NCBI RefSeq assembly: GCF_010092445.1
Contig: NZ_CP048031.1
Span: forward strand, 1,178,001 to 1,242,000
Direction: 5' to 3'
Length of the DNA: 64,000 nt
Origin: Shewanella sp. Arc9-LZ
GTDB taxonomy: Bacteria; Pseudomonadota; Gammaproteobacteria; Enterobacterales; Shewanellaceae
The notes beneath the pieces were generated by a model. The model had not been told where the DNA came from and ran no database searches. It worked only from the letters and a program-made list of their open reading frames with translations. Shown here piece after piece: positions 49,194 through 58,391 of this stretch (position 1 is the first letter of the stretch; every line of letters starts with the position of its first letter). The position numbers and the translations under genes were made by a program.

Positions 49194-49976
49194 ATGGCAC
49201 TCAGACGTCCTATGGTCGCTGGCAACTGGAAAATGAATGGTAATTCAGCACTAGCAGAAGAACTATTTAAGAAGTTTGCTACAAAGCTCCAAAATGATTC
49301 CGCTGAAGTGGTTTTATGCCCGCCTTCAATTTATCTTGAAAGTGTTAGGCAGCTGCTTGAAGCCAATAAGCAAACCTTAGATGGTGCGCTTGTTAGAATG
49401 GGTGCACAAAATCTTAGTCAACATGATTTTGGTGCATATACCGGCGAAATATCCGGGCAGATGCTAAAAGATTCTGGATGTCGATATGTTATTATCGGCC
49501 ATTCCGAACGTCGCCGTATGTACGGAGAGACGAGTAATATCGTGGCAGAGAAGTTTGCCGCAGCACAAAAATATGGTCTGACACCGATTTTATGCGTAGG
49601 TGAATCAGGGCCAGCTCGTGAAGCAAGACGTACCTTTGAGGTGATTGCGGAAGAGCTTGATATAGTAATTGAAAAAAACGGTACCATGGCTTTTGATAAC
49701 GCAATTATCGCCTACGAACCTTTATGGGCTGTAGGGACAGGTAAAAGCGCAACACCAGAACAGGCACAAGAAGTACATGCGTTTATTCGCAGTCGCCTCT
49801 CTGAAGTATCTCCCTTTATTGGTGAGAATATCAGAATTCTATACGGTGGTAGCGTCACCCCAAGCAATGCGGCAGATATATTTGCCCAGCCTGATGTTGA
49901 TGGTGGTCTGATTGGCGGTGCAAGTTTGAACTCAAGTGAGTTTTTAAGTTTATGTACCATAGCAATGAGCGCGTAA
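49194..49976 (+). CDS. tpiA: triosephosphate isomerase
   Basis: Glycolytic isomerase of glyceraldehyde-3-P and DHAP, 260 aa. The active-site segments are AGNWKMNG, YVIIGHSERR with the catalytic His, IIAYEPLWAVGTGK with the catalytic Glu and flexible loop, and ILYGGSVTPSNA. GAGGAGA precedes the ATG. Its place between glmM and secG is common in marine gammaproteobacteria. Confidence 0.98.
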   Translation: MALRRPMVAGNWKMNGNSALAEELFKKFATKLQNDSAEVVLCPPSIYLESVRQLLEANKQTLDGALVRMGAQNLSQHDFGAYTGEISGQMLKDSGCRYVIIGHSERRRMYGETSNIVAEKFAAAQKYGLTPILCVGESGPAREARRTFEVIAEELDIVIEKNGTMAFDNAIIAYEPLWAVGTGKSATPEQAQEVHAFIRSRLSEVSPFIGENIRILYGGSVTPSNAADIFAQPDVDGGLIGGASLNSSEFLSLCTIAMSA

Positions 49977-49980
49977 TTAT

Positions 49981-50316
49981 ATGTACGAAGTTCTGATAGT
50001 TGTATACTTGGTGGTAGCTTTAGGTCTTATTGGCTTAATTTTAATTCAACAAGGAAAGGGTGCCGATATGGGCGCATCTTTCGGAGCCGGTGCCTCAGGC
50101 ACTTTATTTGGCTCAAGTGGATCAGGTAATTTCCTGACTCGCAGTACTGCAGTATTAGCCATTGGCTTTTTTGCATTAAGTTTAGTGATTGGTAATTTAA
50201 GTGCTAATCACACTGAGCAAAATGATCAGTGGAAAGATTTAGGTCCAGCAGCAGAGCAAATCATTGATGATGCGCCTGTTCAGATCGAACAGTCAGAAAC
50301 GAAAATTCCTGACTAG
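49981..50316 (+). CDS. secG: preprotein translocase subunit SecG
   Basis: Small subunit of the SecYEG channel with two membrane helices, 111 aa. LVVALGLIGLILIQQGKGADMGASFGAGASGTLFGSSGSGNFLTR contains the hallmark QQGKGADMG and FGAGAS segments. The Asp/Glu/Gln-rich tail after residue 80 is variable in the family. It starts 4 bp after tpiA. A tRNA-Leu gene lies just downstream, as in E. coli. Confidence 0.97.
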   Translation: MYEVLIVVYLVVALGLIGLILIQQGKGADMGASFGAGASGTLFGSSGSGNFLTRSTAVLAIGFFALSLVIGNLSANHTEQNDQWKDLGPAAEQIIDDAPVQIEQSETKIPD

Positions 50317-50329
50317 TATACCAGGTGTC

Positions 50330-50416
50330 GCCGAGGTGGTGGAATTGGTAGACGCGCAGCCTTGAGGTGGCTGTGTCTTAACGGACGTGCGGGTTCAAGT
50401 CCCGCTCTCGGCACCA
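50330..50416 (+). tRNA. tRNA-Leu (anticodon GAG)
   Basis: 87-nt class II tRNA with acceptor GCCGAGG/CTCGGC, D-loop GGTAGACGCG, anticodon stem CAGCC/GGCTG with loop TTGAGGT (GAG), long variable arm, T-loop GGTTCAAGTCC and encoded CCA. It corresponds to leuU next to secG in E. coli. Confidence 0.97.
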
Positions 50417-50497
50417 GATTTAAACTAACAAATCATGGATTGAGTTTGATTAGTTATTGCAAGATATAGTGTAAATCAATATACTTGCATCAGTTGA

Positions 50498-50573
<76 letters not shown>

Positions 50574-50579
50574 GCTCCT

Positions 50580-50611
50580 TGTGATTTAATTTCGTAAGAA
50601 AATAAATCACA
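50580..50611 (+). promoter_or_regulatory. long inverted repeat after tRNA-fMet (processing stem)
   Basis: TGTGATTTA and TAAATCACA enclose TTTC-GTAA-GAAA. Together they form a 13-bp stem with one A-A mismatch and a GTAA tetraloop, 7 nt after the CCA. It has the form of a site for RNase III or tRNA 3' processing. Confidence 0.65.
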
Positions 50612-50631
50612 ATTTACAGGTTTTATAATAA

Positions 50632-50658
50632 AATAACCTCGTGATTACGGGGTTTTTT
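50632..50658 (+). terminator. attenuator/terminator 1 before rimP
   Basis: ACCTCG, loop TGATTA, CGGGGT and T6. This is an intrinsic terminator in the leader between the tRNA and rimP. Confidence 0.75.
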
Positions 50659-50702
50659 GTTATATGAACTTTTAAATATCCGTGTTAGAGGCGGGTTGCA
50701 AT

Positions 50703-50731
50703 GGGGCTATTAGCCCTTTTTTTGTTTTTTT
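50703..50731 (+). terminator. attenuator/terminator 2 before rimP
   Basis: GGGCT, ATT loop, AGCCC and a T7GT7-like tract, directly before the rimP start region. The core is nearly identical to the terminator at 23686-23711. Confidence 0.75.
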
Positions 50732-50742
50732 GGGGGTCATTT

Positions 50743-51198
50743 TTGGCAACAATAGAATCCAAGCTAGTTGAAATGTTAACAGTACCTGTTGAAGCTCTAG
50801 GCTTTAAACTATGGGGCATTGAGTATATTCAAGCTGGTCGTCACTCAATTCTTCGTGTGTTTATTGATCACGAGAATGGCATCAATATTGAAGATTGTGC
50901 AGAAGCCAGTCGTCAAGTTAGCGCAGTTATGGATGTTGAAGACCCTATTTCTACAGAATACACATTAGAAGTATCTTCACCTGGCGTAGATAGACCGTTA
51001 TTTACCGCCGAGCAATATAGAGCTTATATAGGTGAAGAAACAAAAGTACAATTGACTATGCCTGTTGCCGGTAGTCGTAATTTAAAAGGCGTCATCAGTA
51101 GTGTTGATGGGCAAATGCTCACTATCACCGTTGATGGTAAAGACTTGATTGTTGCTTTGGATAATATCCGTAAAGGCAACGTTATAGCTAAGTTTTGA
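50743..51198 (+). CDS. rimP: ribosome maturation factor RimP
   Basis: 30S assembly factor of 151 aa. I chose TTG at 50743 ([12 protein letters not shown]), 6 nt after GGGGG. The apparent frame from ATG 50701 runs through a terminator hairpin. Homologous blocks are [37 protein letters not shown] and [18 protein letters not shown]. It is the first protein gene of rimP-nusA-infB-rbfA-truB. Confidence 0.95.
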   Translation: MATIESKLVEMLTVPVEALGFKLWGIEYIQAGRHSILRVFIDHENGINIEDCAEASRQVSAVMDVEDPISTEYTLEVSSPGVDRPLFTAEQYRAYIGEETKVQLTMPVAGSRNLKGVISSVDGQMLTITVDGKDLIVALDNIRKGNVIAKF

Positions 51199-51229
51199 TA
51201 GTTTCAGGTGAAGAACGAGGCAAGACCAA

Positions 51230-52729
51230 ATGAATAAAGAGATCCTGCTAGTCGCAGAAGCGGTTTCCAATGAGAAAGGCCTTCCGCGCGAGAAAATTTT
51301 CGAAGCGCTAGAAATTGCACTGGCTACCGCAACAAAGAAAAAATATGAAGGCGATATCGAAGTTCGCGTTGCTATTGATCGTAAAACAGGCCATTACGAC
51401 ACTTTCCGTCGTTGGATGGTAGTTGACGATAAAGGCGAAGCTTTGGAAAATCCATACAGCGAAATTACGTTTGAAGCCGCTCGTTATGAAGAACCAGAGA
51501 TTCAAGTGGGTGAGTTTATTGAAGATCAAATCGACTCAGTTGCATTTGACCGTATCACCACACAAACCGCGAAACAAGTTATCGTACAAAAAGTACGTGA
51601 AGCTGAACGTGCACAAATTGTTGAACAATTTATTGAACGTGAAGGTGAGATTGTTACTGGTGTTGTTAAGAAAAGCACCCGTGAAAGCGTAGTTGTTGAT
51701 TTAGGTAACAATGCTGATGGCGTGTTATTTAAAGAAGATTTAATCAGCCGTGAATCTTTCCGTCCTGGTGACCGTGTGCGTGCATTATTGTACTCTGTAC
51801 GTCCAGAGGCACGTGGTGCGCAGTTATTTTTAACCCGCAGTAAATCTGAAATGTTAATTGAACTGTTTCGGGTTGAAGTACCAGAAATTTACGACGAATT
51901 AATCGAAGTAATGGGTGCCGCTCGTGATCCAGGCGCTCGTGCTAAAATCGCTGTGAAATCAAATGATCGTCGCATTGACCCTATTGGTGCTTGTGTTGGT
52001 ATGCGTGGCGCACGTGTACAAGCCGTATCAAACGAATTAGGTGGCGAGCGAGTCGATATCGTGTTGTGGGATGATAATCCTGCACAATATGTGATCAATG
52101 CCATGGCGCCAGCTGATGTTGCATCTATCATTGTGGATGAAGACAACCACTCGATGGATATTGCTGTAGAAGCTGACAGTTTGGCACAGGCTATTGGTCG
52201 TAATGGCCAAAACGTACGTTTAGCCACTCAACTTACTGGTTGGGAACTAAACGTAATGACAGTTGAAGACATGAACAAAAAACACCAAGCCGAAAGTGCA
52301 AAAGTGATTGATTTGTTTGTAGCTTATCTGGATGTAGATAAAGATTTTGCAGCCGTATTGGCTGATGAGGGATTCACTTCGCTAGAAGAGATTGCTTATG
52401 TCCCAGAATCTGAACTATTAGCAGTAGAAGGTTTCGACGAAGGAATCGTTGAAGCATTACGTGAACGTGCAAAGGCGGCAATCTCTACAAGAGCATTAGC
52501 GTCGGAAGAAGCGTTAGATGGTGCAGAGCCAAGTGATGATTTACTAGCATTGGAAGGATTAGAAAGACATTTAGCTTATGTTCTTGCGAGCAAAGGCGTA
52601 GTGACTTTAGAAGACTTGGCCGAGCAAGGTATTGACGATTTAATTGATATTGAAGAATTAACAGAAGAAAAAGCAGGCGAGCTCATCATGGCTGCCCGCA
52701 ATATCTGTTGGTTTGGCGAAGAAGCATAA
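51230..52729 (+). CDS. nusA: transcription elongation/termination factor NusA
   Basis: RNA-polymerase-binding factor of 499 aa. It comprises an N-terminal domain (residues 1-130), an S1 domain ([19 protein letters not shown]), KH1 and KH2 ([42 protein letters not shown]), and two C-terminal acidic repeats ([43 protein letters not shown]). The two C-terminal repeats are typical of gammaproteobacteria. In E. coli NusA regulates its own operon, and attenuators precede rimP here. Confidence 0.98.
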   Translation: MNKEILLVAEAVSNEKGLPREKIFEALEIALATATKKKYEGDIEVRVAIDRKTGHYDTFRRWMVVDDKGEALENPYSEITFEAARYEEPEIQVGEFIEDQIDSVAFDRITTQTAKQVIVQKVREAERAQIVEQFIEREGEIVTGVVKKSTRESVVVDLGNNADGVLFKEDLISRESFRPGDRVRALLYSVRPEARGAQLFLTRSKSEMLIELFRVEVPEIYDELIEVMGAARDPGARAKIAVKSNDRRIDPIGACVGMRGARVQAVSNELGGERVDIVLWDDNPAQYVINAMAPADVASIIVDEDNHSMDIAVEADSLAQAIGRNGQNVRLATQLTGWELNVMTVEDMNKKHQAESAKVIDLFVAYLDVDKDFAAVLADEGFTSLEEIAYVPESELLAVEGFDEGIVEALRERAKAAISTRALASEEALDGAEPSDDLLALEGLERHLAYVLASKGVVTLEDLAEQGIDDLIDIEELTEEKAGELIMAARNICWFGEEA

Positions 52730-52754
52730 GTCGATCAACAGGGGGATCTAATTG

Positions 52755-55400
52755 ATGGCAGATACAAGCGTAGAAAAATTAGCAGCGGAAGTGGGTAAAT
52801 CGGTTGATCGATTAATCGAGCAATTCTCACAAGCTGGTATGAACAAAAAACAACTCGATACTGTTTCAGAAAAAGAGAAGCAACAACTTCTTGATTATCT
52901 AAAAAAACAGCATGGTGCAGATTCAGTTCCGACTAAAATGACATTGCAACGTAAAACGGTGTCTACGTTAAGTGTTGCAAGCACTGGCGGTCAGTCGAAA
53001 GACGTGAAGGTAGAAGTACGTAAAAAACGTACTTTTGTTAAGCGCGATGATGCAGAATTAGCAAAACAAGCTGAATTAGAAACTCAAGCAAAAGCCAAAG
53101 CAGAAGCTGAAGCCCAAGCAAAAGTGGAAGCTGAAGCAAAAGCAGCTGCAGAAGCGAAAGCTAATGCAGAAGCGAAGAAAAAAGCGGAAGCAGAAGCCAA
53201 ATTGAAATCAGAAAAAGTAAAGTCTGAACCTAAAGTAACTAAAGTTGCTGACCCAGAAACTGCAGCAGCAAAAGTTGAAGCAGATCGTTTAAAAGCGACT
53301 CAAGAAGCAGTGCTTACTCAAAAGCAAAAAGATGAAGCCGCTAAAGCAGCTGAAACTGCACGTCTCCTTGCTGAAGTAAACTCAAAGCGTTGGGCTGAAG
53401 AAGAACGCCAACGTTTAGATGCTGAAAAGAATGGCGATCACCACATCACAACCTCTAAAGTTGCTCGTGCAGCAGAAGACAGTTCAGATGCTGATGATGA
53501 AAAACGTGGTCGTCGTGCGCGCAACAAAAACGCCAATAAAAAACGTGGCGGAAAAGATGCTCGTGACGGTCGTGAAAAACACATGCGTAACCGCAGTACA
53601 GCACCTGAATCTATGGCACACGGTTTTAATAAACCTGCTGCAGCTGTTAGTCGTGATGTGCGTATCGGTGAAACCGTAACCGTATCAGAATTAGCGCATT
53701 TAATGGCAATTAAAGCCACTGTTATCATCAAGCAAATGATGAAAATGGGCACTATGGTAACGATTAACCAAGTACTTGACCAAGAAACAGCCCAAATGGT
53801 TGCTGAAGAATTAGGTCATAAAGTGGTGCTTATTCGTGAAAACGAACTTGAGCATCAAGTACTGAAAGATCGCGATGACAATATCCAACTAGAGTCTCGT
53901 GCTCCAGTTGTGACTATCATGGGTCACGTTGACCATGGTAAAACGTCATTACTTGATTATATCCGTCGTGCGAAAGTTGCTGCTGGCGAAGCCGGTGGTA
54001 TTACTCAGCATATTGGTGCATACCACGTTGAAACTGAAAACGGCATGATCACTTTCCTTGATACTCCTGGTCACGCGGCGTTTACGTCAATGCGTGCTCG
54101 TGGTGCTAAGGCGACTGATATTGTTATTTTGGTTGTTGCTGCCGATGATGGCGTAATGCCACAAACGATTGAAGCGATTCAACATGCTAAAGCGGGTAAC
54201 GTACCGTTAATCGTAGCTGTTAACAAAATGGATAAGCCAGATGCTGATCCAGAGCGCGTTAAGAGCGAACTGTCTCAACATGGCATCATGTCAGATGATT
54301 GGGGCGGAGATAACATGTTCGTTCACGTTTCAGCCAAAACTGGTATGGGCGTTGACGAATTGTTAGAAGGTATCTTACTTCAATCTGAAGTATTAGAACT
54401 TAAAGCAATACGTGATGGTATGGCAGCGGGTGTTGTTATCGAATCAAAACTTGATAAAGGTCGTGGCCCAGTGGCTACTGTCTTGGTTCAAGAAGGTACG
54501 TTACGCCAAGGTGATATCGTTTTATGTGGTTTAGAGTACGGTAAAATCCGTGCGATGAAAGACGAAAACGGTCACGCTATTACCGAAGCTGGTCCATCTA
54601 TTCCAGTAGAGATTTTAGGTCTTTCTGGTGTGCCTTTAGCTGGTGATGAAGCGACAGTTGTACGTGATGAACGTAAAGCTCGAGAAGTTGCATTGTATCG
54701 CCAAGGTAAATTCCGTGACATTAAGTTAGCGCGTCAGCAGAAGTCTAAGCTAGAAAACATGTTTGCGAACATGGAAGAAGGCGAAGTACAAGAGCTGAAT
54801 ATCGTACTTAAAGCTGATGTTCAAGGTTCTCTTGAAGCGATTTGCGAATCTTTAGCTAAACTGTCTACAGATGAAGTTAAAGTGAATATTATTGCTCGTG
54901 GTGTAGGTGCATTAACCGAAACCGACGCAACATTAGCAGCAGCTTCAAATGCGATTCTTGTTGGTTTCAACGTCCGTGCTGATGCACAGGCTCGTAAGAC
55001 CATTGATTCAGAAAGTGTTGATTTACGTTATTACAGCATCATCTACAATCTAATTGATGAAGTTCGTGCTGCAATGACAGGTATGTTAGCGCCTGAATTT
55101 AGACAAGAAATTATCGGCCTTGCAGAAGTTCGTGATGTGTTTAAGTCACCTAAAATCGGCGCTATCGCTGGTTGTATGGTTACCGAAGGTATTGTTAAAC
55201 GTAGCGCACCAATTCGTGTACTACGTGATAACGTGGTTATCTTCGAAGGTGAACTTGAGTCATTACGCCGCTTTAAAGACGATGCACAAGAAGTCCGTAA
55301 TGGTATGGAATGTGGTATCGGTGTGAAGAATTACAATGACGTCCGAGTGGGCGATCAAATTGAAGTCTTCGAAATAGTCGAAATTGCTCGCAGCTTATAA
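52755..55400 (+). CDS. infB: translation initiation factor IF-2
   Basis: GTPase that brings initiator tRNA to the 30S subunit, 881 aa. It has an N-terminal IF2N domain (residues 1-50), then a long charged Ala/Glu/Lys-rich helical linker (about 95-240), a second IF2N-like domain and the G domain. The G domain carries [20 protein letters not shown] and SAK. Domains II-IV then bind fMet-tRNA. The ATG at 52755 follows GGGGG by 9 nt and is preferred over the TTG at 52752. The linker is rich in low-complexity repeats. Co-transcribed with nusA. Confidence 0.98.
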   Translation: MADTSVEKLAAEVGKSVDRLIEQFSQAGMNKKQLDTVSEKEKQQLLDYLKKQHGADSVPTKMTLQRKTVSTLSVASTGGQSKDVKVEVRKKRTFVKRDDAELAKQAELETQAKAKAEAEAQAKVEAEAKAAAEAKANAEAKKKAEAEAKLKSEKVKSEPKVTKVADPETAAAKVEADRLKATQEAVLTQKQKDEAAKAAETARLLAEVNSKRWAEEERQRLDAEKNGDHHITTSKVARAAEDSSDADDEKRGRRARNKNANKKRGGKDARDGREKHMRNRSTAPESMAHGFNKPAAAVSRDVRIGETVTVSELAHLMAIKATVIIKQMMKMGTMVTINQVLDQETAQMVAEELGHKVVLIRENELEHQVLKDRDDNIQLESRAPVVTIMGHVDHGKTSLLDYIRRAKVAAGEAGGITQHIGAYHVETENGMITFLDTPGHAAFTSMRARGAKATDIVILVVAADDGVMPQTIEAIQHAKAGNVPLIVAVNKMDKPDADPERVKSELSQHGIMSDDWGGDNMFVHVSAKTGMGVDELLEGILLQSEVLELKAIRDGMAAGVVIESKLDKGRGPVATVLVQEGTLRQGDIVLCGLEYGKIRAMKDENGHAITEAGPSIPVEILGLSGVPLAGDEATVVRDERKAREVALYRQGKFRDIKLARQQKSKLENMFANMEEGEVQELNIVLKADVQGSLEAICESLAKLSTDEVKVNIIARGVGALTETDATLAAASNAILVGFNVRADAQARKTIDSESVDLRYYSIIYNLIDEVRAAMTGMLAPEFRQEIIGLAEVRDVFKSPKIGAIAGCMVTEGIVKRSAPIRVLRDNVVIFEGELESLRRFKDDAQEVRNGMECGIGVKNYNDVRVGDQIEVFEIVEIARSL

Positions 55401-55410
55401 GTACCAATGG

Positions 55411-55435
55411 AAGGGCGGCTTTAGCCGCCCTTTTT
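55411..55435 (+). terminator. terminator-like hairpin after infB
   Basis: AAGGGCGGC, TTTA loop, GCCGCCC and T5. It lies between infB and rbfA, so it probably reduces expression of the distal genes. Confidence 0.8.
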
Positions 55436-55466
55436 GATTGTAGACCTAACGATATGGCATATCATC

Positions 55467-55898
55467 ATGGCAAAAGAATTTAGTCGTACCCGCCGTATTG
55501 CACAACAACTCCAGCAAGAACTGGCAATGGTGTTGCAACGCGATATGAAAGATCCTCGCATTGGTTTTGTCACAGTAAATGACGTCGACGTCTCTCGTGA
55601 TTTAAGTTATGCAAAAGTTTATGTGACTTTTTTTGAAGAAGACACTGAACTTGTTCAACAAAAAATTGATGCGCTGACTGTAGCCGCGCCTTATGTACGT
55701 ACTTTAGTTGCTGGACGTATGAAATTACGTGTTATGCCTGAATTACGTTTTATTTATGATAGTTCGCTAGTAGAAGGCATGCGTATGTCTAACCTAGTCA
55801 CACAAGTCATAAATAAAGATAAAGCCAAACAGCAGCAATTTACGCCTGACGCACCTGATAACAGCGAGTCTGTTGATGGTGAAAAGGAGCAAGATTAA
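55467..55898 (+). CDS. rbfA: 30S ribosome-binding factor RbfA
   Basis: Cold-shock-linked 16S maturation factor of 143 aa with a KH fold. [20 protein letters not shown] and [21 protein letters not shown] are family blocks. The ATG at 55467 (AKEFSRTRR) is favoured over the longer frame at 55434, which overlaps the hairpin. Its stop overlaps the truB start as TAATG. Confidence 0.96.
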   Translation: MAKEFSRTRRIAQQLQQELAMVLQRDMKDPRIGFVTVNDVDVSRDLSYAKVYVTFFEEDTELVQQKIDALTVAAPYVRTLVAGRMKLRVMPELRFIYDSSLVEGMRMSNLVTQVINKDKAKQQQFTPDAPDNSESVDGEKEQD

Positions 55899-56851
55899 TG
55901 GCTCGTCGCCCTAAAGGTCGCTTCATCGACGGAATCGTATTACTCGATAAAGATACTGGCATGAGCTCTAATTTTGCCCTGCAAAGAGTGAAGCGTTTTT
56001 TTAATGCCAATAAAGCTGGCCATACAGGTGCTTTAGACCCGTTAGCAACAGGTATGTTGCCTATTTGCCTCGGAGAAGCGACTAAGTTCTCTCAGCATCT
56101 ATTAGATTCGGATAAACGCTACCTGGTGACCGCTAAATTGGGTCAACGTACTGATACGAGTGACTCTGATGGGGAAGTCGTGCAAACGCGCCCTGTGAAT
56201 GTGACTCAAGCATTACTAGATGAAAAGCTCGCGTTTTTTCGAGGAACCACTCAGCAAATACCGTCAATGTATTCGGCATTAAAATACCAAGGTCAACCTT
56301 TGTATAAATATGCCCGTGAGGGGATTGAAGTTCCACGTGAGTCACGCCCAATTACCGTATTTGAGCTAAATTTTATTAAGCTTGAAGGTGATGAACTAAC
56401 CCTAGACATTCATTGTTCTAAAGGGACTTACATACGTACCATTATTGATGATTTAGGTGAAATGCTTGGATGTGGAGCACATGTTATTATGTTGCGTCGT
56501 ACTCAAGTTGCCGAATATCCTTATGAAAAAATGGTTACCTTAGCGCAATTAGAAGCACTACTTGAACAAGCTCATAGACAAGATGTTGCTCCTCAGACCC
56601 TAATGGATCCGTTATTGTTACCAATGGACACTGCAGTGGCTAAATTCGCTGAAATTAACTTGCCTGAGGCGATGTTATATTACGTCATGCAAGGACAAGC
56701 AATTCAAGCTGCGGGACTTAAGCCTGATGAGTTAGTTCGTATCACTATTGGCGATGAACGTCGATTTGTTGGTATGGGTATCATGAATGATGATGGTTTA
56801 TTAGCGCCAAAACGTTTGATTGTAATCCACGATAATGATACTGCTGAGTAG
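55898..56851 (+). CDS. truB: tRNA pseudouridine-55 synthase
   Basis: Makes pseudouridine 55 in the T-loop of tRNAs, 317 aa. The catalytic Asp is in [16 protein letters not shown]. Other motifs are [41 protein letters not shown] and [16 protein letters not shown]. The C-terminal PUA-like domain runs from about residue 250. It is translationally coupled to rbfA. Confidence 0.97.
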   Translation: MARRPKGRFIDGIVLLDKDTGMSSNFALQRVKRFFNANKAGHTGALDPLATGMLPICLGEATKFSQHLLDSDKRYLVTAKLGQRTDTSDSDGEVVQTRPVNVTQALLDEKLAFFRGTTQQIPSMYSALKYQGQPLYKYAREGIEVPRESRPITVFELNFIKLEGDELTLDIHCSKGTYIRTIIDDLGEMLGCGAHVIMLRRTQVAEYPYEKMVTLAQLEALLEQAHRQDVAPQTLMDPLLLPMDTAVAKFAEINLPEAMLYYVMQGQAIQAAGLKPDELVRITIGDERRFVGMGIMNDDGLLAPKRLIVIHDNDTAE

Positions 56852-56899
56852 TCGAGTCGGTTTCGTCGTTGGCTTTTTCAGATAAATAATCGAATTTTA

Positions 56900-56928
56900 T
56901 TGCGGTTAACTAACAATCTGGTTAGAAT
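56900..56928 (+). promoter_or_regulatory. sigma70 promoter for rpsO
   Basis: TTGCGG, a 17-nt spacer and TAGAAT. The start would be near 56935, giving rpsO its own promoter separate from truB. Confidence 0.75.
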
Positions 56929-56934
56929 ATCGCG

Positions 56935-56958
56935 CTCACTCTGGCTGAGTTAGTGATC
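56935..56958 (+). promoter_or_regulatory. hairpin in rpsO leader
   Basis: TCACTC and GAGTTAGTGA form a small stem in the 5' leader, about 35 nt before the start codon. It could take part in S15 autoregulation as known in E. coli, but the fold was judged by eye only. Confidence 0.4.
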
Positions 56959-56993
56959 GGCTAGAGATACATTTACTTTTTTTGGAGATACAC

Positions 56994-57263
56994 ATGTCAC
57001 TAAGTGCTGAAACAAAAGCAAAAATTTTGGCTGATTTTGGTCGCTGCGAAAACGATACTGGTTCAACTGAAGTTCAAGTAGCTTTGTTAACTGCTCAAAT
57101 TAATCACCTTCAAGGTCACTTTAAAGAGCACATCCATGATCACCACTCTCGTCGTGGTTTATTACGTATGGTTAGTGCACGCCGTAAGCTTTCAGCTTAC
57201 TTAAAGCGTACTGACGTAGCTCGTTATACTGCTATGATCCAGAAGTTAGGTTTACGTCGTTAA
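56994..57263 (+). CDS. rpsO: 30S ribosomal protein S15
   Basis: Binds 16S rRNA in the central domain of the small subunit, 89 aa. [50 protein letters not shown] and the ending KLGLRR are characteristic. The ATG at 56994 follows TTTGGAGA. In most gammaproteobacteria pnp comes next, but here it is 3.5 kb away. Confidence 0.99.
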   Translation: MSLSAETKAKILADFGRCENDTGSTEVQVALLTAQINHLQGHFKEHIHDHHSRRGLLRMVSARRKLSAYLKRTDVARYTAMIQKLGLRR

Positions 57264-57304
57264 TTCGACATCTGCTTACTTTTGTAAGTAGTTTAACCGT
57301 AAAG

Positions 57305-57331
57305 AGGGAGGCCATAAGCCTCCTTTTTTTA
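57305..57331 (+). terminator. Rho-independent terminator after rpsO
   Basis: GGAGGC, short loop, GCCTCC and T7. Confidence 0.9.
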
Positions 57332-57588
57332 TTGCCTAAAATAATGAACTCGCCTCAAAATATTGCCAATCTCGTACCTACCAGTTGTCTTGGCGTTATC
57401 TCCCCAATATATGGGAGTATCATCTTGGTAGTCTTTTATATCTTCAGGCTATTCTAATGGCTAAATATCCCAATCTAAGTTGTTGTACGATGTTTTGCTG
57501 GACAAGAACCGCTGTTTTTGTTCTTGCATTGTTTATACTCGCTTAATCCCACCCTGCTAGCTAATTTCATCGATATTTATCGTTTAAT

Positions 57589-57626
57589 TGACTATGACTA
57601 ATTTACGGTTCGATCTTTCATAGTCA
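57589..57626. repeat. 9-bp inverted repeat
   Basis: TGACTATGA and TCATAGTCA with a 20-nt spacer. There is no T-run, so it is not an obvious terminator. Confidence 0.6.
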
Positions 57627-58144
57627 TCATGATTTCTGAATATTTTATTTCATTATTTCAGAAGATCTTGATTCAGAAACTATATGGCCATTTGATTAAA
57701 GATATAAGCTATTTATTTGTCTAAGCATTTATGTTTCAGCATAATCTTCAGGTTATTATTCATCTGCAACATCTTTTAACATCATACCCAACACAGTAAA
57801 TTGAATACTTAAGTTGTTCCATAAACATAGGTGTGAGCACTCTTATATGATTTAACATTGAATGTAGACTAGAGATTGCAGGATTAAAGGCGTTAGGGCT
57901 CGCAGGAGTCGTTATCTAGTACAATCACACCAACAATTATGCAGTAGCCAAGAAAGTGCTAATCACTTGCTCAGGGACTTAATAGTCAATGCATGGGCTT
58001 TGACAACATAATATCCTGCCATCGGCAACTTCTAGTGAGTGAGTAAATAAAACAACAATTTGAACCCTACATTTGTCTCAAACAATTACGGCAATGTACT
58101 AAGTTTGATGACCATATTGCAATAGAGTGCTGCTAGGATTGTTT

Positions 58145-58186
58145 AGAGAATAGAGAATAGAGAATAGAGAATAGAGAATAGAGAAT
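58145..58186. repeat. heptamer tandem repeat (AGAGAAT x6)
   Basis: Six exact copies of AGAGAAT. The 7-bp period and perfect identity suggest recent slippage and a variable locus. It lies outside any credible coding frame. Confidence 0.92.
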
Positions 58187-58391
58187 GCTTACAATTTTGC
58201 CGAAACAATTAAGCTCTTTAGATGAGGTAATATATAACCTGCCGAAGGTTAAGACAGCCACCTTTAGATAATACCGCTTTATTGTGACGAACTCGCCACA
58301 GACCAACCCAACTCTTACGATCAAGCTTTATTCATAATTGGCCGCTAATGAATTCTTTGGCATGTCTGATTTAGGCTTGCGTTTGTTGCCG

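Larger units (their letters stand above)
57332..58391. other. 1.1-kb AT-rich non-coding region
   Basis: I find no gene or recognisable gene remnant. Contents are an inverted repeat TGACTATGA/TCATAGTCA at 57589-57626, a heptamer tandem repeat at 58145-58186 and scattered short ORFs without ribosome-binding sites. It separates rpsO from the convergent GGDEF-EAL gene. Confidence 0.6.

Noticed and set aside
50701-50742. ATG at 50701 as rimP start
   Set aside because: The codons are the terminator hairpin GGGCTATTAGCCC and its T-run. The TTG at 50743 matches RimP N-termini.
57457-57546. 29-codon ORF with hydrophobic end (TAVFVLALFILA)
   Set aside because: No Shine-Dalgarno, no promoter and no neighbour context. 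Too little to call a small membrane protein.
58145-58186. CRISPR array
   Set aside because: The repeats are 7 bp, contiguous and without spacers, so this is a simple tandem repeat. No cas genes are in the window.
58133-58324. 63-codon reverse frame across the heptamer repeat
   Set aside because: Its C-terminal part is created by the AGAGAAT repeat (period not a multiple of 3), and it has no ribosome-binding site.
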